A stretch of 64,000 bases of DNA, from NCBI GenBank assembly GCA_003116975.1, contig BGKB01000029.1, forward strand, positions 1 to 64,000. Reading direction: 5' to 3'. Under the pieces are notes generated by a model. It ran no database searches, had not been told where the DNA came from, and was given only the letters and a program-made list of their open reading frames with translations. Within the stretch, counting starts at the first letter, position 1, and each line of letters opens with the position of its first letter. Shown in pieces: positions 49,942 through 59,994 of the stretch. The DNA is from Aurantiochytrium sp. KH105 (taxonomy: Eukaryota > Sar > Bigyra > Thraustochytrida > Thraustochytriidae). A program made the position numbers and the translations under genes.

Positions 49942-51261
49942 TTAGGCGAGAGCGTCTTTCAGGTCAGCAAGTTTCACAACCCGAGTCTGTGGTTGAGGGA
50001 GACCCTCGTCAGTAACAGGGCGGATCCATCGCCAACACATCGTGCCCTGAGTGTGACCTGTTGTCTCAATCCAAAAATACGAGAGCGCGGGGTCTTTCGG
50101 ATCCAGACCCAATTTGGCAGCCGGATCGTGCGTCGTTACTACGACACGAACAGAACCGTCTTTGCGATAGTTCGCCAAAGACTTATTGACGTGAATTTGA
50201 TGGTAGCGAAAGTCGAGAGCTTCCATCCAATAGTTGTTGAGTTGAAAGTTCCACGTCACGCAGTCCGGTGGCGTAGCAGTGATCACAAGAGCCTCGTCGT
50301 GCTCGAGACGCCAGTACGAGTGATAATACCGAATCGTCGGGTCGCCTCCGACCTTATCCGAGGTTTTCTGGTCAAAGAGCGGAAGCTCGTTAGCGTGCTT
50401 TTGGAATCCTTTAGCCCAACGAGTGAACATAATAGGGGCTCCAGCCACAAAAAGACCAGACCTTTTCAAGCCGTCTTCAAAGGCCTTGCTCGTCAAAGGC
50501 GAAGGGGCATTTGTCCCGCCAACGCACTCGATCTCGACTTCAGCGAGAACCTCGTTATCGTGATCCTCGCGCGTCTGGCGCACAAGAAGCATTCCCTCCT
50601 CTGGTTCGGGAAGAGTTTGCATCCAGTTCTTTACACCCTCGGGCTGCTTGTTCGAGACGTAGATTTCGAATGTGCCGTCTTCATTTTGCTCAAACTCGGA
50701 TGCGTCTTTGCTGCTCACCGTCTTCAGACCGCCAGGGCCGCCATACGAACCAGCCTGCGTCCCGAAACTAAGAAAATGCACTGTTCCCCGTTTGACGCGA
50801 ACACGGTACTCTTTGCGACCACTGATGTTAGCACTCTGATAAACGTTGTCGGGGTTGTCGGAACCGATATGTACGGGGGCATCGCGCCACCCATTGGCGA
50901 GCGCCACAAGGCGAGGCGCATCGGTTGAGCCACATTCTACAAAGTTCTCAAGCGTGACTCGCGCAAGCCGGCTCAGATAACGGTAGCCTTCGGCTTGGGT
51001 AAATGGGTCGGTGGGGCAGCCAGGCCCCAGCAAGTTTGCGCCAGCTGCTTTGAGAGTGTCGCAGTACTCGGCCCAAGCCTCTCCGGTCACAACGCGACGG
51101 TCCGCAGCAGTCTCAACAGTGAGTCCACGGAGCTTGAGCGTTGCGACGTTGAACTTCCTGTACACTTCGAGCACCGAGGCGAACACCCGGTTGAGACCAA
51201 AGACCATGAGGGACCCAACGATCGCAAGACCCAAGCCGAGCGCGACCTCGATGACCGCCAT
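49942..51261 (-). CDS. DUF1214-type membrane-anchored protein
   Basis: 439 residues. The N-terminal hydrophobic segment (VALGLGLAIVGSLMVFGLN, residues about 7-25) is a signal anchor. The C-terminal half matches my recollection of DUF1214 proteins: TPPDCVTWNFQLNNYWMEAL, then FRYHQIHVNKSLANY and SYFWIETTGHTQGTMCWRWI. Such proteins are found in bacteria and protists, and their role is unknown. The central part contains GREYRVRVKRGTVHFLSFGT-like strands (residues about 145-190). The frame is open about 400 bp further upstream and contains a hydrophobic Phe-rich stretch, but no convincing start; MAVIEV is favoured because it begins the anchor directly. Confidence 0.72.
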   Translation of the reverse strand: MAVIEVALGLGLAIVGSLMVFGLNRVFASVLEVYRKFNVATLKLRGLTVETAADRRVVTGEAWAEYCDTLKAAGANLLGPGCPTDPFTQAEGYRYLSRLARVTLENFVECGSTDAPRLVALANGWRDAPVHIGSDNPDNVYQSANISGRKEYRVRVKRGTVHFLSFGTQAGSYGGPGGLKTVSSKDASEFEQNEDGTFEIYVSNKQPEGVKNWMQTLPEPEEGMLLVRQTREDHDNEVLAEVEIECVGGTNAPSPLTSKAFEDGLKRSGLFVAGAPIMFTRWAKGFQKHANELPLFDQKTSDKVGGDPTIRYYHSYWRLEHDEALVITATPPDCVTWNFQLNNYWMEALDFRYHQIHVNKSLANYRKDGSVRVVVTTHDPAAKLGLDPKDPALSYFWIETTGHTQGTMCWRWIRPVTDEGLPQPQTRVVKLADLKDALA

Positions 51262-51693
51262 CCTGACCTTGCTATCTGCAACTTGTGCGTGAAGTCGAGG
51301 GGGGAATGAGCAATGACGCCCCTCTTCCGTTGTCTTGTGAGGCCGACCTTTCGCGCGCACCTCGTAAGAGCGTCGGTATTCCGCTTCGCCTGCGCGGCGC
51401 TCCCGTCGATCCGACGGGAGGACTATTTGGCCTGCGTTGCAGAGGTTTGCGTTTTGCTGGATGCACGACGGACGGTCGATCGATCGATCAATCGACGTGT
51501 GCGCTCCCCCACAAAAAGAGACGAAAGAGGAAAAAGAAAAGAAAGAGCTGATCAGCGTGAGAAAGCAAGAAAAAGAGAAGAAGAAGAAGAAGATGATGAA
51601 ACATGGTAAAAGCAAACGGTGAGATATTGTAACCCTCAAGGGGACCTCTGAAATAGTCTTCTCCATCCATTGGGTTCAACTCCTTACCATTCC
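51262..51693. other. Intergenic, two minus-strand genes
   Basis: Promoter of the DUF1214 gene and 3' flank of the gene at 51694. Contains an AAGAAGAAGAAGAAG run (about 51579-51594) and CGATCGATCGATCAATCGAC at 51478-51497. No gene seen. Confidence 0.5.
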
Positions 51694-54600
51694 TCACAAC
51701 ATAGCATGTTTCTTTGCGGTTGCAAAGGCGTTCTTGAGGGTGTGGTCCTCCATCGACACTCCTTCGAGATCGACAAGGTTAGGAAACTTTTCGCGGATTG
51801 AGTCGACCACGGCTTGCGGCTTGATGCCCGCGTCTTGTTCAAGAAGCGCAGACATGAAATTTCGAACTTCTACGGGAACCTTGCTCTTACGCCCTCGCTT
51901 CTCCGTCGTCCTTGGAAGAGACCCACGGTGGTCAAGGCCATTGTTTCCCTCTCTTTGGGTGAGGCGTGTCAGTAGACGTTGGACTTCGGCAACACTTGGA
52001 AGTGAGTACGGTCCGTGGCCGTCTGCCAGAAGACGATCCCGCATCTTCGCCGCGGGAAGCCGTGCAGAGATCCTCGCCAAACCCGCTTGAAAGAGGTCTG
52101 CGATCTGGGCTTCGTATTTGCGCACGTAGTCTACAGAGCACGGGTTTCCGCAGGACGGGCGCCGCGCCCAGCCCTGTTTCCTTTCAAGCGTAGGAAACGT
52201 CTCTGCACGCGCAAAGATGACTTCCATGTCTTGGCTGTGCCCTGTGTTTTGGGCGTCGAATTCGCGCCGCACGTTTCTGACAGCGAAGGCGACCATATCT
52301 GTGCGCGAAGCAGAAGGGGCCGACGAAGAAGCCGATACTGTCACGGGCCAGTCTTTCGTAGAGCCTCGCTCCAAAGAAGAACCAAGCAGGGGCCGCAGGT
52401 TCGAGCGCTTCATGGCCCGAATCCCGGTGAGGTTGTCTTTGAAGCTCGAGCCGCGGCCCATCAGGGATCCATACATGTACGAATCCAGGGCAAATCTCGG
52501 ATCGGGTACATTCCCACTATCTTCGTCATCCTCATCAGACACATCCTCGTTGTCGTCATTTTCGCCGTCATCGGCATTCGCAGCTCCAAAAGATGCAAAG
52601 TCCTGCACAACATAGTTTGCGATTGCACTTGCACCATTTGTGAGCATTGTCTCCAAAATGTAATCCCTCTCAGTCATAGCCTGGTCCTCGGCTGATCTTC
52701 CTCCGTTGGTGCCATTGGCAGTGGAGCGGCGGGCAGAAGCAGCTTCGGACGGGGCCGCCACCCCACCTTGTGCGGAATTCGAGGCAAGGCTTGGAATCGC
52801 CGCTCCTTCTACGAGCTCATCCGCGTTGGAAATACTCAACTTCACCGGATTCTGTGCCACTTCATCGTTGCTTTCGAATCCAAGCGCAAAGCTGCACTCG
52901 CACCCGGAACCCATACCAGCGTATGCGAAGGCAAGAATACGGAATTCGCGTCTCGACTCAATTGACGTTCGGATCGCATCTACGCTCGAAACGGCCGGAA
53001 AAGATCCCGTGGCCGCAAACACAAAGTCGGTGCACATTGCCAGGCCGTGCCGCTCCATTGCTTCGACCGTAGGACGAGTGAGACTCGCGATTTCGGCGTT
53101 CTTGTTGTTGTCAATCTGAACAAATTGCAGTCCACAATTTTGCATTCCTTGGTCCCAGGCGAGGGCGGCGGCAAGGCCTCGAGGTGTCCCGATCGCACGA
53201 ATGCGAACGCGCTGCGCAGAACGCATGAAAGCTAAGATATGGCGCCTTGCCTTTGAAAAATGCGCAACGAAGTCTGCCTTCCCCTCGGCATGCTCCGAGA
53301 AAAGAAGACGAGAGATCTTAACAGGGGTGCGCGTGTTGAGGAGCGAGATCATGACAGGAAGCTGCGCAGAAGGACGAAAATCGTCAAAGTCGCAGTGAAG
53401 CACAATCTCCGTAATGTGCGGAAGGTTCTTGTACATCCACTCAAGCATGGCCTCGAGAAGTGATGCTTGAGTAAGAGGTGTCTGTGCAACGTCTCCATCC
53501 ACAATTTGATCGAGAAAGACTGTCACGCGCTCGCTTTTCCTCGCTGGCCCCTGCTCTCGACTATTTACCCCGCCAGGTGTCACGTTCAACGGACGAAAGA
53601 ATGTAATGGAAGTTGCCTGCCAGGTCAATGGGCGTTTGCCAAAAAGGGGCTGCCCACTATCTGAGGCAATTGACTCAGCAAAAGAGGTGCTCCAATTGAT
53701 GACAACGATCGCCCGCGAGCTGTCTCCATGCGCTGAGCGTTGCTCTAGATCCTCCCTAACATTTTTGAGAACATTTTGCTGGTGCACAGTACGCGCTCTA
53801 AAGCCCTGAAAGAGCTTGAACTTGTGTTCCGTGTCGGCAATAACCTCTGCAGCGTCCTTGGCGCGTTCGGGGTCCTGCGTCGCCAGAGAGGAGTTCCACA
53901 AGATCGTCCCTGTGCGCAATTCATCAAGGAAATAAAAGGGAAAATCACATGCGCGGCATTTGGCACTTCGCACAGGCACGTTGCCGTCCGCAGGTGGCTT
54001 TTGCAATCCAAAGGGGATGTCATGCGTAGGTACTCCGTCCGCGGAGTCCTTGGTCAGATGTTCGTCGAACTGCGTCAGGAGAAAGCCCAAGGTGGCGCCA
54101 AGAAGTGCACTCAGGCGGGACTTGGTTTCATTGTCTTGTGCAAAGTCGTCAATGATCGCCTGTAGGCGTTCGCGCTGGCTGCCAAGAAGTTCCTGCGACG
54201 CAGCATCACCTGCAGCAGAGCTTGATCCATCGTTTGCCAGAACCTTGGACATCACTTTGTAAAAGCTCGTCCTCGCAATTGTATCCATCCTTTCATCGAC
54301 GGCATGCTTGACATAGTCCTCATAGATGGCTTTGAGGCTCTTGATGCGAAAGAAAACCGGAATCTGCACGACCTCATGAGCTGAGAGGCGCACCTCGCGC
54401 AGAGCCCAGGGAACGCCGCTCACGTTTTCGGGCGAGATCAGAAACCGGACTGCTCTTCGAACCAGGTCTTCGTCGAAGTTTGAGCGCCGACACTTGGATT
54501 TGGCAACGACCTCCCCGTTGGCGCACGCATTAAAGTCTTGGTACGCACGTTGAACGGTACTACCGCCAAAGGAGACGGTTTTGCTCGCACGAAGCTCGGA

Positions 54601-55335
54601 TACGCGTTTGGAGGAAGCGCCCTTTATGAGGATCGCTCGTGAAACCCGCCCTTGGACGGACCCCTTGGGTGCTGCCTTGATGACAGTCGTGAGTGCCGCG
54701 ACCAGGCTCTCGAGCTCGCGATGTTTGTCTTGCTGGCGAAGCAATTTGCGACCGACTTCGGCCTGCAGAGTACTCGGGTTTCCAGGATAGAGCAAACCCG
54801 CACTGTAGGTGATTGATGCAGCGAGGGTATTGACGAGAGCTCGGAGTCTATCGCTGTCGAGAGCGAGTTGGCCCTTTTCTCGGTCCTCCTTGCTGGGAAG
54901 TTTTTTCCTCGCGCTCTCGCTGAAGCCAAACGCGCGCAAATAGTCGGGAACACTGGTGATCACGCGCATTTCCTTTCCGTCTGCGCTCTCGTCTGCGTCT
55001 TCTGGGGCATTTGCTTGAGCAACCGAAGCTTTGGCTGCCATTTGCGCGTCAATTGCCGCTCCACGCGTGCGCTTGACCCGAGGTTCCACGCGTAAGATTT
55101 TGCGCTTGCCGAGCTGTCCTCTGGGCTTTCGTTTTTCCACGTGCTCTTCAGCGGCATCGTGTGAGCTTTCATTGTCACTCTCTTGGAGCGCATCAGCGGC
55201 TTGGCCGGCCTCCGCGCCCGTGTCTGCGACTGCGTTTGCTGCATTCACGCTAACGTCTACGTTCGCGACCTCGTCAGCGCCCGAGGCCGTGGCGGTGGTC
55301 AAGGCCGGGAGTTCATCTAACGACCTGCTCGCCAT
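51694..55335 (-). CDS. Large nuclear-type protein with transposase-like core
   Basis: 1,213 residues in one exon. The N-terminus is acidic, then basic (KRKPRGQLGKRK, about 68-90), fitting nuclear localisation. Residues about 280-420 look like helical DNA-binding segments. A CxxC-containing motif (KCRACDFPFYF) sits near 485. The core resembles RNase-H-like transposases as I remember them: IVVINWSTSFAES (about 543-555), EIVLHCDFDDFRPSAQ (about 640-657) and SEHAEGKADF (about 680-690). These match the first strand, the second acidic strand and the HGKG/D segment, but the first acid is Asn here. An acidic stretch (NEDVSDEDDEDSGN) lies near 940. The C-terminus has YEAQIADLFQAGLARI...LPSVAEVQRLL and RGRKSKVPVEVRNFM, common in transposase-derived proteins. 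A domesticated transposase is inferred; no terminal repeats were found. Confidence 0.6.
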   Translation of the reverse strand: MASRSLDELPALTTATASGADEVANVDVSVNAANAVADTGAEAGQAADALQESDNESSHDAAEEHVEKRKPRGQLGKRKILRVEPRVKRTRGAAIDAQMAAKASVAQANAPEDADESADGKEMRVITSVPDYLRAFGFSESARKKLPSKEDREKGQLALDSDRLRALVNTLAASITYSAGLLYPGNPSTLQAEVGRKLLRQQDKHRELESLVAALTTVIKAAPKGSVQGRVSRAILIKGASSKRVSELRASKTVSFGGSTVQRAYQDFNACANGEVVAKSKCRRSNFDEDLVRRAVRFLISPENVSGVPWALREVRLSAHEVVQIPVFFRIKSLKAIYEDYVKHAVDERMDTIARTSFYKVMSKVLANDGSSSAAGDAASQELLGSQRERLQAIIDDFAQDNETKSRLSALLGATLGFLLTQFDEHLTKDSADGVPTHDIPFGLQKPPADGNVPVRSAKCRACDFPFYFLDELRTGTILWNSSLATQDPERAKDAAEVIADTEHKFKLFQGFRARTVHQQNVLKNVREDLEQRSAHGDSSRAIVVINWSTSFAESIASDSGQPLFGKRPLTWQATSITFFRPLNVTPGGVNSREQGPARKSERVTVFLDQIVDGDVAQTPLTQASLLEAMLEWMYKNLPHITEIVLHCDFDDFRPSAQLPVMISLLNTRTPVKISRLLFSEHAEGKADFVAHFSKARRHILAFMRSAQRVRIRAIGTPRGLAAALAWDQGMQNCGLQFVQIDNNKNAEIASLTRPTVEAMERHGLAMCTDFVFAATGSFPAVSSVDAIRTSIESRREFRILAFAYAGMGSGCECSFALGFESNDEVAQNPVKLSISNADELVEGAAIPSLASNSAQGGVAAPSEAASARRSTANGTNGGRSAEDQAMTERDYILETMLTNGASAIANYVVQDFASFGAANADDGENDDNEDVSDEDDEDSGNVPDPRFALDSYMYGSLMGRGSSFKDNLTGIRAMKRSNLRPLLGSSLERGSTKDWPVTVSASSSAPSASRTDMVAFAVRNVRREFDAQNTGHSQDMEVIFARAETFPTLERKQGWARRPSCGNPCSVDYVRKYEAQIADLFQAGLARISARLPAAKMRDRLLADGHGPYSLPSVAEVQRLLTRLTQREGNNGLDHRGSLPRTTEKRGRKSKVPVEVRNFMSALLEQDAGIKPQAVVDSIREKFPNLVDLEGVSMEDHTLKNAFATAKKHAML

Positions 55336-55841
55336 GATCAGTCAGCGCAGACTTTTTTGTTGTCAGGCCCAGCGCGGGGGTTTGCAGGCTTCCTGGGGAA
55401 GCCTCGCTCACGCACCCTCGTGGCTTCTGGCTGTCTCCACCTCACTTCTCTGGCTCGGCGTGTTTCAATCCACCTGCAACAAAACAAAGAATGCCTTTTG
55501 CCGCATTGGTCTCGGGCAGCTCCTGTTCGATCTCGAGGTGTAACGTCCTGATACGGTTACGAACGACGTTTCCGGTTTCGCCTTTCGGGCTCGCGACTCG
55601 CGCAATTCTTCAACGATCGAAACAAACATTGGGAGCGTGCGCGCGCGCGCGCAGAGACGCGCGCGCAGCAACGATAGCGCAGAGGCTAGCAGCACGCGCG
55701 GGTTTTATTCACGGACTCAGACGCCTACCAGAGCTGCTTGGAGCGAAGTTCACTGCATCTTTCGCAAGACGCGGAGAGAGGGAGGGCTTGAAGAGTTTTC
55801 CTGGAATCCAAGAGACGTTCTGATTGGAGGTAGCAAGGGAA
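55336..55841. promoter_or_regulatory. Divergent promoter region
   Basis: 506 bp between the transposase-like gene (minus) and the Yippee gene (plus). Contains GCGCGCGCGC-type runs at 55636-55670. No coding signal. Confidence 0.5.
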
Positions 55842-56168
55842 ATGTCGCTCGTACAGCTTGAAGGGCCCCGCATATATTCGTGCTCCAAATGCCGAACACA
55901 CGTGGCACATTATGATGACATTGTCAGCAAGTGCTTTCATGGACGTAGTGGAAGGGCATACCTTGTGAATCAGGCCGTCAACGTCAAGCTCGGTCCGAAG
56001 GAAGATCGCGTGCTCTTGACAGGTCTCCACACGGTCTGCGACGCAATCTGCCAGAATTGTGGCTTGGTTGTGGGCTGGAAGTATGAGGCCGCAAATAATC
56101 CTTCGCAGCGATACAAGGTAGGCAAATTCATCGTCGAAAAGGCTAAACTCCACAAGGAGGCGTGGTAG
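55842..56168 (+). CDS. YPEL: Yippee-like zinc-binding protein
   Basis: 108 residues, the usual Yippee length (~120). The zinc ligands are two CxxC pairs about 52 residues apart: YSCSKCRTH and CQNCGLVVG. Other signature segments are FHGRSGRAYLVNQAVNVKLG, REDRVLLTGLHTV-like EDRVLLTGLHTVCDAICQNC and GWKYEAANNPSQRYKVGKFI. Yippee proteins are conserved across eukaryotes and linked to centrosome and mitotic functions and, in animals, to ubiquitin-ligase (CTLH) complexes. The start is ATG 55842; the frame is open slightly upstream without an ATG. Confidence 0.95.
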   Translation: MSLVQLEGPRIYSCSKCRTHVAHYDDIVSKCFHGRSGRAYLVNQAVNVKLGPKEDRVLLTGLHTVCDAICQNCGLVVGWKYEAANNPSQRYKVGKFIVEKAKLHKEAW

Positions 56169-56432
56169 GTACGAAACAAAGCAGAATACAGAGCAGAGCA
56201 AAGCAAAGCAAATACACAAAAGCAGAGAAAACGAATGAAGAAGAGAGAAAGATAAGAAAAGTCTCATGGCATGGCATTCGTTGCAGTTTCGAGTACAAAA
56301 GCTTGAACATCTTTTCTCCCCCAAAGAACCTAAATATAACAAGACGCGGACTTGATCGAATGCCTTGTAAATTAGGGGAGCCATTGAATGTGCCTTGGTG
56401 GGTGTCCTGGCAAAAATCATGAATGAATCCGT

Positions 56433-58108
56433 TCAAAAACGCTTCGTGACGCCCCGACCCTTTGGATTGTCATCCTTCCAGTCGTCCCAATTGCGATCTT
56501 TTTCTGTTGCCTTGTCGTAGACTTCCACGTCGTCCTCGAGCCCCTGCTCGTGAACCTGCTTCAAATTAAGCACCTCAGGATTCGCCTCGCGGCTAGAAAG
56601 TGACGAGTCAAAAAAGTTCAATGTCAGTGTGCGTCCTACTCTTCTGCTCTCTCTCTCTCTCTCTCTCTCTCTGTGTCTGTGTGTCTGTGTGTCTATCCCT
56701 GTCTTTGTCTCCGTGTGTTTCTTTCGATTCCGTTCTTCTGCTGTTGCAAGAGAAGAGAATCTTAGGTAAACACCGCGCTGGCCGGATGACAAGACATGAG
56801 CAGACGATTTCTGAGATAGCGAACGTACTTTTCTTTTTCGCGTTTCTCGCGCTCAATTGCCTCCCGCATCTCGATCTCGGCAAACTCTTCGATCGTCATG
56901 GTCGGCTGTCTCCAACTTGGGCGAAAGACCTGCGAACGAATGGTCTCGCGAGTATTGATCATGTCCTGGTCAATGCGAGTGATTGTCTGAATTGCGAACA
57001 AGAAAGTTCGAGGTTAGTTTGTCGGTCTGATTCGCTTTGCCTCGCACTCAAACAAAAGACGGAATAAACTTACGATGCCCTTTCCCGGTGCTGGCGGTGG
57101 AATTGGTGTCGAGTCAGGCGTGAACTGCAGGTTCATGCGAGCCATATGTTGAAGAATTTCCTTTTCTTTCGTCGCTGAATCGAGTTCGTCGAGCGCATCC
57201 TTGACGGCGCAATCGAGGGCGGCCTCGAGCTTTTCCCGGCCGAGATCTGCAACGGCGTCCAGATCACCTTTGGCATTTTCAAGACGAGCATTAATTTCTT
57301 CGAGGCGTTTTTTGGCTTCGCGTCCGCGACGAAATCGCTCCATTTTGAGCTCACGGGCCATTTGCGGCGGAAGCGCAGACCCAGTGCCTCCACGCCCATT
57401 TCCTTCACCGTCTTGATGCAATAATTCTTCCAAATGTTGATGCGCCGCCAAGGAGGTTTTATCCATCTCATCCAGCGCACCAGCCGTCTTGGCAATCTCC
57501 AAGAAGCTTTCAAGTAGTGCTGTTCCTGCATTGACAGCACGAAGGCGGGCCGCCCCGGTTGGATCCTGGGGGGTGAGCTTGAGCTCGAGCTTGCCTGCAT
57601 AATAGTTTGTAAACAGGAACGGGATCGAGGACGGGTCCATGTCGGCAAGTCGTTCGTTTGCAGACAACATTTGCATCCGGCGTACCGCGTCAGAGCACAT
57701 ATCAAGGAACTTGATGCATTTGGAAATGTCGTCCTGCAGGCCCGGATCGCCACCGGGCTTGTCGCTTTTGTCGATTGCATCATAGGCTGCCTGTGCCTCG
57801 CGAAATGCAACACGAAGATCCTCTTCGCTAAGAATGACAAAATCGGAGGCATCGGAATCGCTCGCTTCCTTCGCGTTCGTTGGCGCTGAGCCTTGACGGT
57901 CTTCGGCCGCCTCGGGATCCTCCGCTCCAGCTCCGGCCCCGGGCTGGCGCAGGCGTCCTGCTGCCTTGAGCTGGATCTCTTCGGCCTCGCGGAGCCACCT
58001 TTCGTCCTCATCTTCGACAGCAACTTGGGCTTCGTCGACGTTTGCGTCTGCGCCGCTGCTCTCGGCGGCCGCGGCGGCCTCGCGCCTCGTTCGAGAGTCT
58101 GCGTCCAT
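56433..58108 (-). CDS. TAP42: TAP42/alpha4 (IGBP1) family PP2A-binding protein
   Basis: Three exons on the minus strand: 57074-58108, 56829-56986 and 56433-56592, giving 450 residues. Intron 1 (87 bp) is phase 0 with GTAAGT...CAG; intron 2 (236 bp) is phase 2 with GTACGT...CTAG. The joined protein reads in frame to RNWDDWKDDNPKGRGVTKRF, the conserved C-terminal signature of TAP42. Other family segments are ARELKMERFRRGREAKKRL and QVFRPSWRQPTMTIEEFAEI. TAP42/alpha4 binds and stabilises catalytic subunits of PP2A-type phosphatases downstream of TOR. The N-terminal ~100 residues are Ala/Glu-rich and longer than in animals (339 residues in human). The start is MDADSRTRRE at 58108. Confidence 0.93.
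56593..56828 (-). other. TAP42 intron 2 with dinucleotide microsatellite
   Basis: 236-bp intron. It contains a CT run followed by GT/TCTG repeats (plus-strand 56647-56695), pyrimidine-rich on the plus strand and so purine-rich in the transcript. Confidence 0.85.
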
Positions 58109-58550
58109 GGCGTTAGCGACGCGGGTGAGAGAAGCCCGCACTCCTTGAAGGCTGCTTCTTTGCTTGCTCGCTCGCTTGCGCGCTCGCGTGCGTCTGTGCT
58201 AGCTTGTCTGCTCGCTCCTCTCGCTCGCTTGCTTGCTTGCTCCGGATCTGCGCTCCTTCGCGCGCGCCAAATAGGTCTGCCTTCGTCTCTTTTTAGTGCT
58301 TGCTTTGTTGCTTGCTTGCTCGCGCTTGCTTGCTTGCTTGCTTGGAGGGCGCGAAGGCAAGCAAGCAGACCCCAACCAACGAGGCAACCCTCACGCCGCG
58401 CAGGCCGGAGCGGCCTTGCGCGCGCGGAGCTCGCTTCAAGGAGGCGGTCGGTACTCTACGCGCGAGTTTGTCCTCTCGCAGTGCGCTCTGGGGGTAAGCG
58501 CGCGGCTTCACGGAGCAGAGCAGAGCAGAGCAGAGCAGAGCAGGAGCACC
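58109..58550. promoter_or_regulatory. Shared TAP42/SF3B4 divergent promoter
   Basis: 442 bp between two oppositely oriented conserved genes. Contains clusters of GCTT/GCTC units at 58151-58190, 58204-58243 and 58302-58347, and AGAGC units at 58513-58543 ending 8 bp before the SF3B4 ATG. Confidence 0.6.
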
Positions 58551-59636
58551 ATGTGCGCCGCCGTGCAGCACCAACGCAACCAGGAGGCCACCTGCCACGT
58601 GAGCAATTTGGACAGCCGCGTGAGCGAGGACCTTTTGTGGGAGCTCTTTGTGCAATGCGGGCCGATATCGTCGGTTTTTATGCCCAAGGATAAGGTCACC
58701 GGCACGCACTACGGGTATGGCTTTGTGGAGTTCAAACAGGCGTCGGATGCAGCTTATGCGCACAAGATCATGAACATGGTCAAGTTATTCTCTGCTCCAA
58801 TGCGCGTGAGTCGTAGTAGCATGGATCGCAGCGTAGAGATAGGCGCAAACCTTTTTGTGGGTAATTTGGATCTTATGGTGAACGAGAAGCTCTTGTACGA
58901 TACGTTTTCGACCTTTGGGACTGTGCTTCGTGCAACCGTGCGAAAGGGCGAAGGGGTCGGATCGGCGAACGGTGGCAGCGGCGCGGCTACGCAATTTGGC
59001 TTCATCTCATACGATAGCTTTGAGGCTTCGGACTTGGCCATTCAGTGTATGAATGGCCAATTTCTCTGCAACCGTCAGGTTCGTGTTCAGTATGCACTCA
59101 AAAAGGGTTCCAAGACGGAGAGACATGGGTCGCAGGCCGAGCGGTTGCTTGCTGCCGAAATGCAAGCGAAAAAAGCCGAAGAGAAGGGGTTCCGTTCTGG
59201 CTCAAACTCTGCCGCGGGTGGCAAGAGTCCCGTTACAGGGGCGTACGCTCCAAATTCCCAAGCACAATTTCACAATTTTCAGCAGCAGCAGCAGCAGCAG
59301 CAGCAACAACGACAGCAGACGCAAATGCATATGCACCAGATGCCGCCGCCGATGGCTCGGCCTCCGCCTTTGCCTCAATACGGAATGGGAGCGTCGAATG
59401 GTTACCAGCAGAACGCCTGGCCAGGCCACCAGCAGCAACATTACTTTGGGACAGCGCCATACTTGATGCATCCGCCGCCTCTGCCCATGCAAGGGCTTCC
59501 ACCTCCAATGCCTGCCCCGCCGCCCCTGCCTCAGCAATACAGATCCCCGAATGGACGCTCAGCGCCGAAAGCGAGACGGCCCATGCCCCCAGCGCCACCA
59601 CGACCCCCAGCACCGCCACCCCCGCCCCCCAAGTGA
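58551..59636 (+). CDS. SF3B4: Splicing factor SF3B4 (SAP49)
   Basis: 361 residues. Two RRM domains: residues about 14-92 (CHVSNLDSRVSEDLLWELFV; RNP1 as HYGYGFVEF) and about 101-185 (NLFVGNLDLMVNEKLLYDTF; RNP1 as TQFGFISYDSF). SF3B4 is a U2 snRNP component that contacts pre-mRNA near the branch point. In known SF3B4 the C-terminus is Pro/Gly-rich; here it is a Gln run (10 to 12 Gln near residue 245) followed by Pro/Met-rich sequence (PPPLPMQGLPPPMPAPPPL). Start ATG 58551 lies just after the AGAGC repeat and begins directly before RRM1. Confidence 0.95.
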   Translation: MCAAVQHQRNQEATCHVSNLDSRVSEDLLWELFVQCGPISSVFMPKDKVTGTHYGYGFVEFKQASDAAYAHKIMNMVKLFSAPMRVSRSSMDRSVEIGANLFVGNLDLMVNEKLLYDTFSTFGTVLRATVRKGEGVGSANGGSGAATQFGFISYDSFEASDLAIQCMNGQFLCNRQVRVQYALKKGSKTERHGSQAERLLAAEMQAKKAEEKGFRSGSNSAAGGKSPVTGAYAPNSQAQFHNFQQQQQQQQQQRQQTQMHMHQMPPPMARPPPLPQYGMGASNGYQQNAWPGHQQQHYFGTAPYLMHPPPLPMQGLPPPMPAPPPLPQQYRSPNGRSAPKARRPMPPAPPRPPAPPPPPPK

Positions 59637-59994
59637 GCTTTTCCATTTTCTATATAAAATATCGTGTAAGAGGTAGGGGTTAACTTGGATTGCAGAAGAA
59701 TGTAAGCATTGCCGCCAACGGCTGCCGAGAGAAATGAAATGGGCCGATGGTGAAGATTGCCTGCTTGTACTTGTTTTTTTTTTCTTCTAAATCAGTCAGT
59801 GCCGAGATCGTGATCGAGATCGCGATTGCCCATCAATAACGGTACACGTCGTCAGAAACCATGACTGAGCGCGATCATCACAACAAAGATCAGCACCGCC
59901 GACGTTTTGCCGCCTCCTCTTCTTCTTCTTCAAAGTGAGCCAAGTGGTCGTATTCGGTTCAAAGCTTGCTGTTTTTTTTATTTTGTTTTTATTC
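59637..59994. other. Convergent intergenic region
   Basis: 358 bp between the SF3B4 and glutamate-cysteine ligase stop codons, with a TATATAAAATAT stretch near 59650 and T-runs near 59773 and 59972. No gene seen. Confidence 0.5.
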
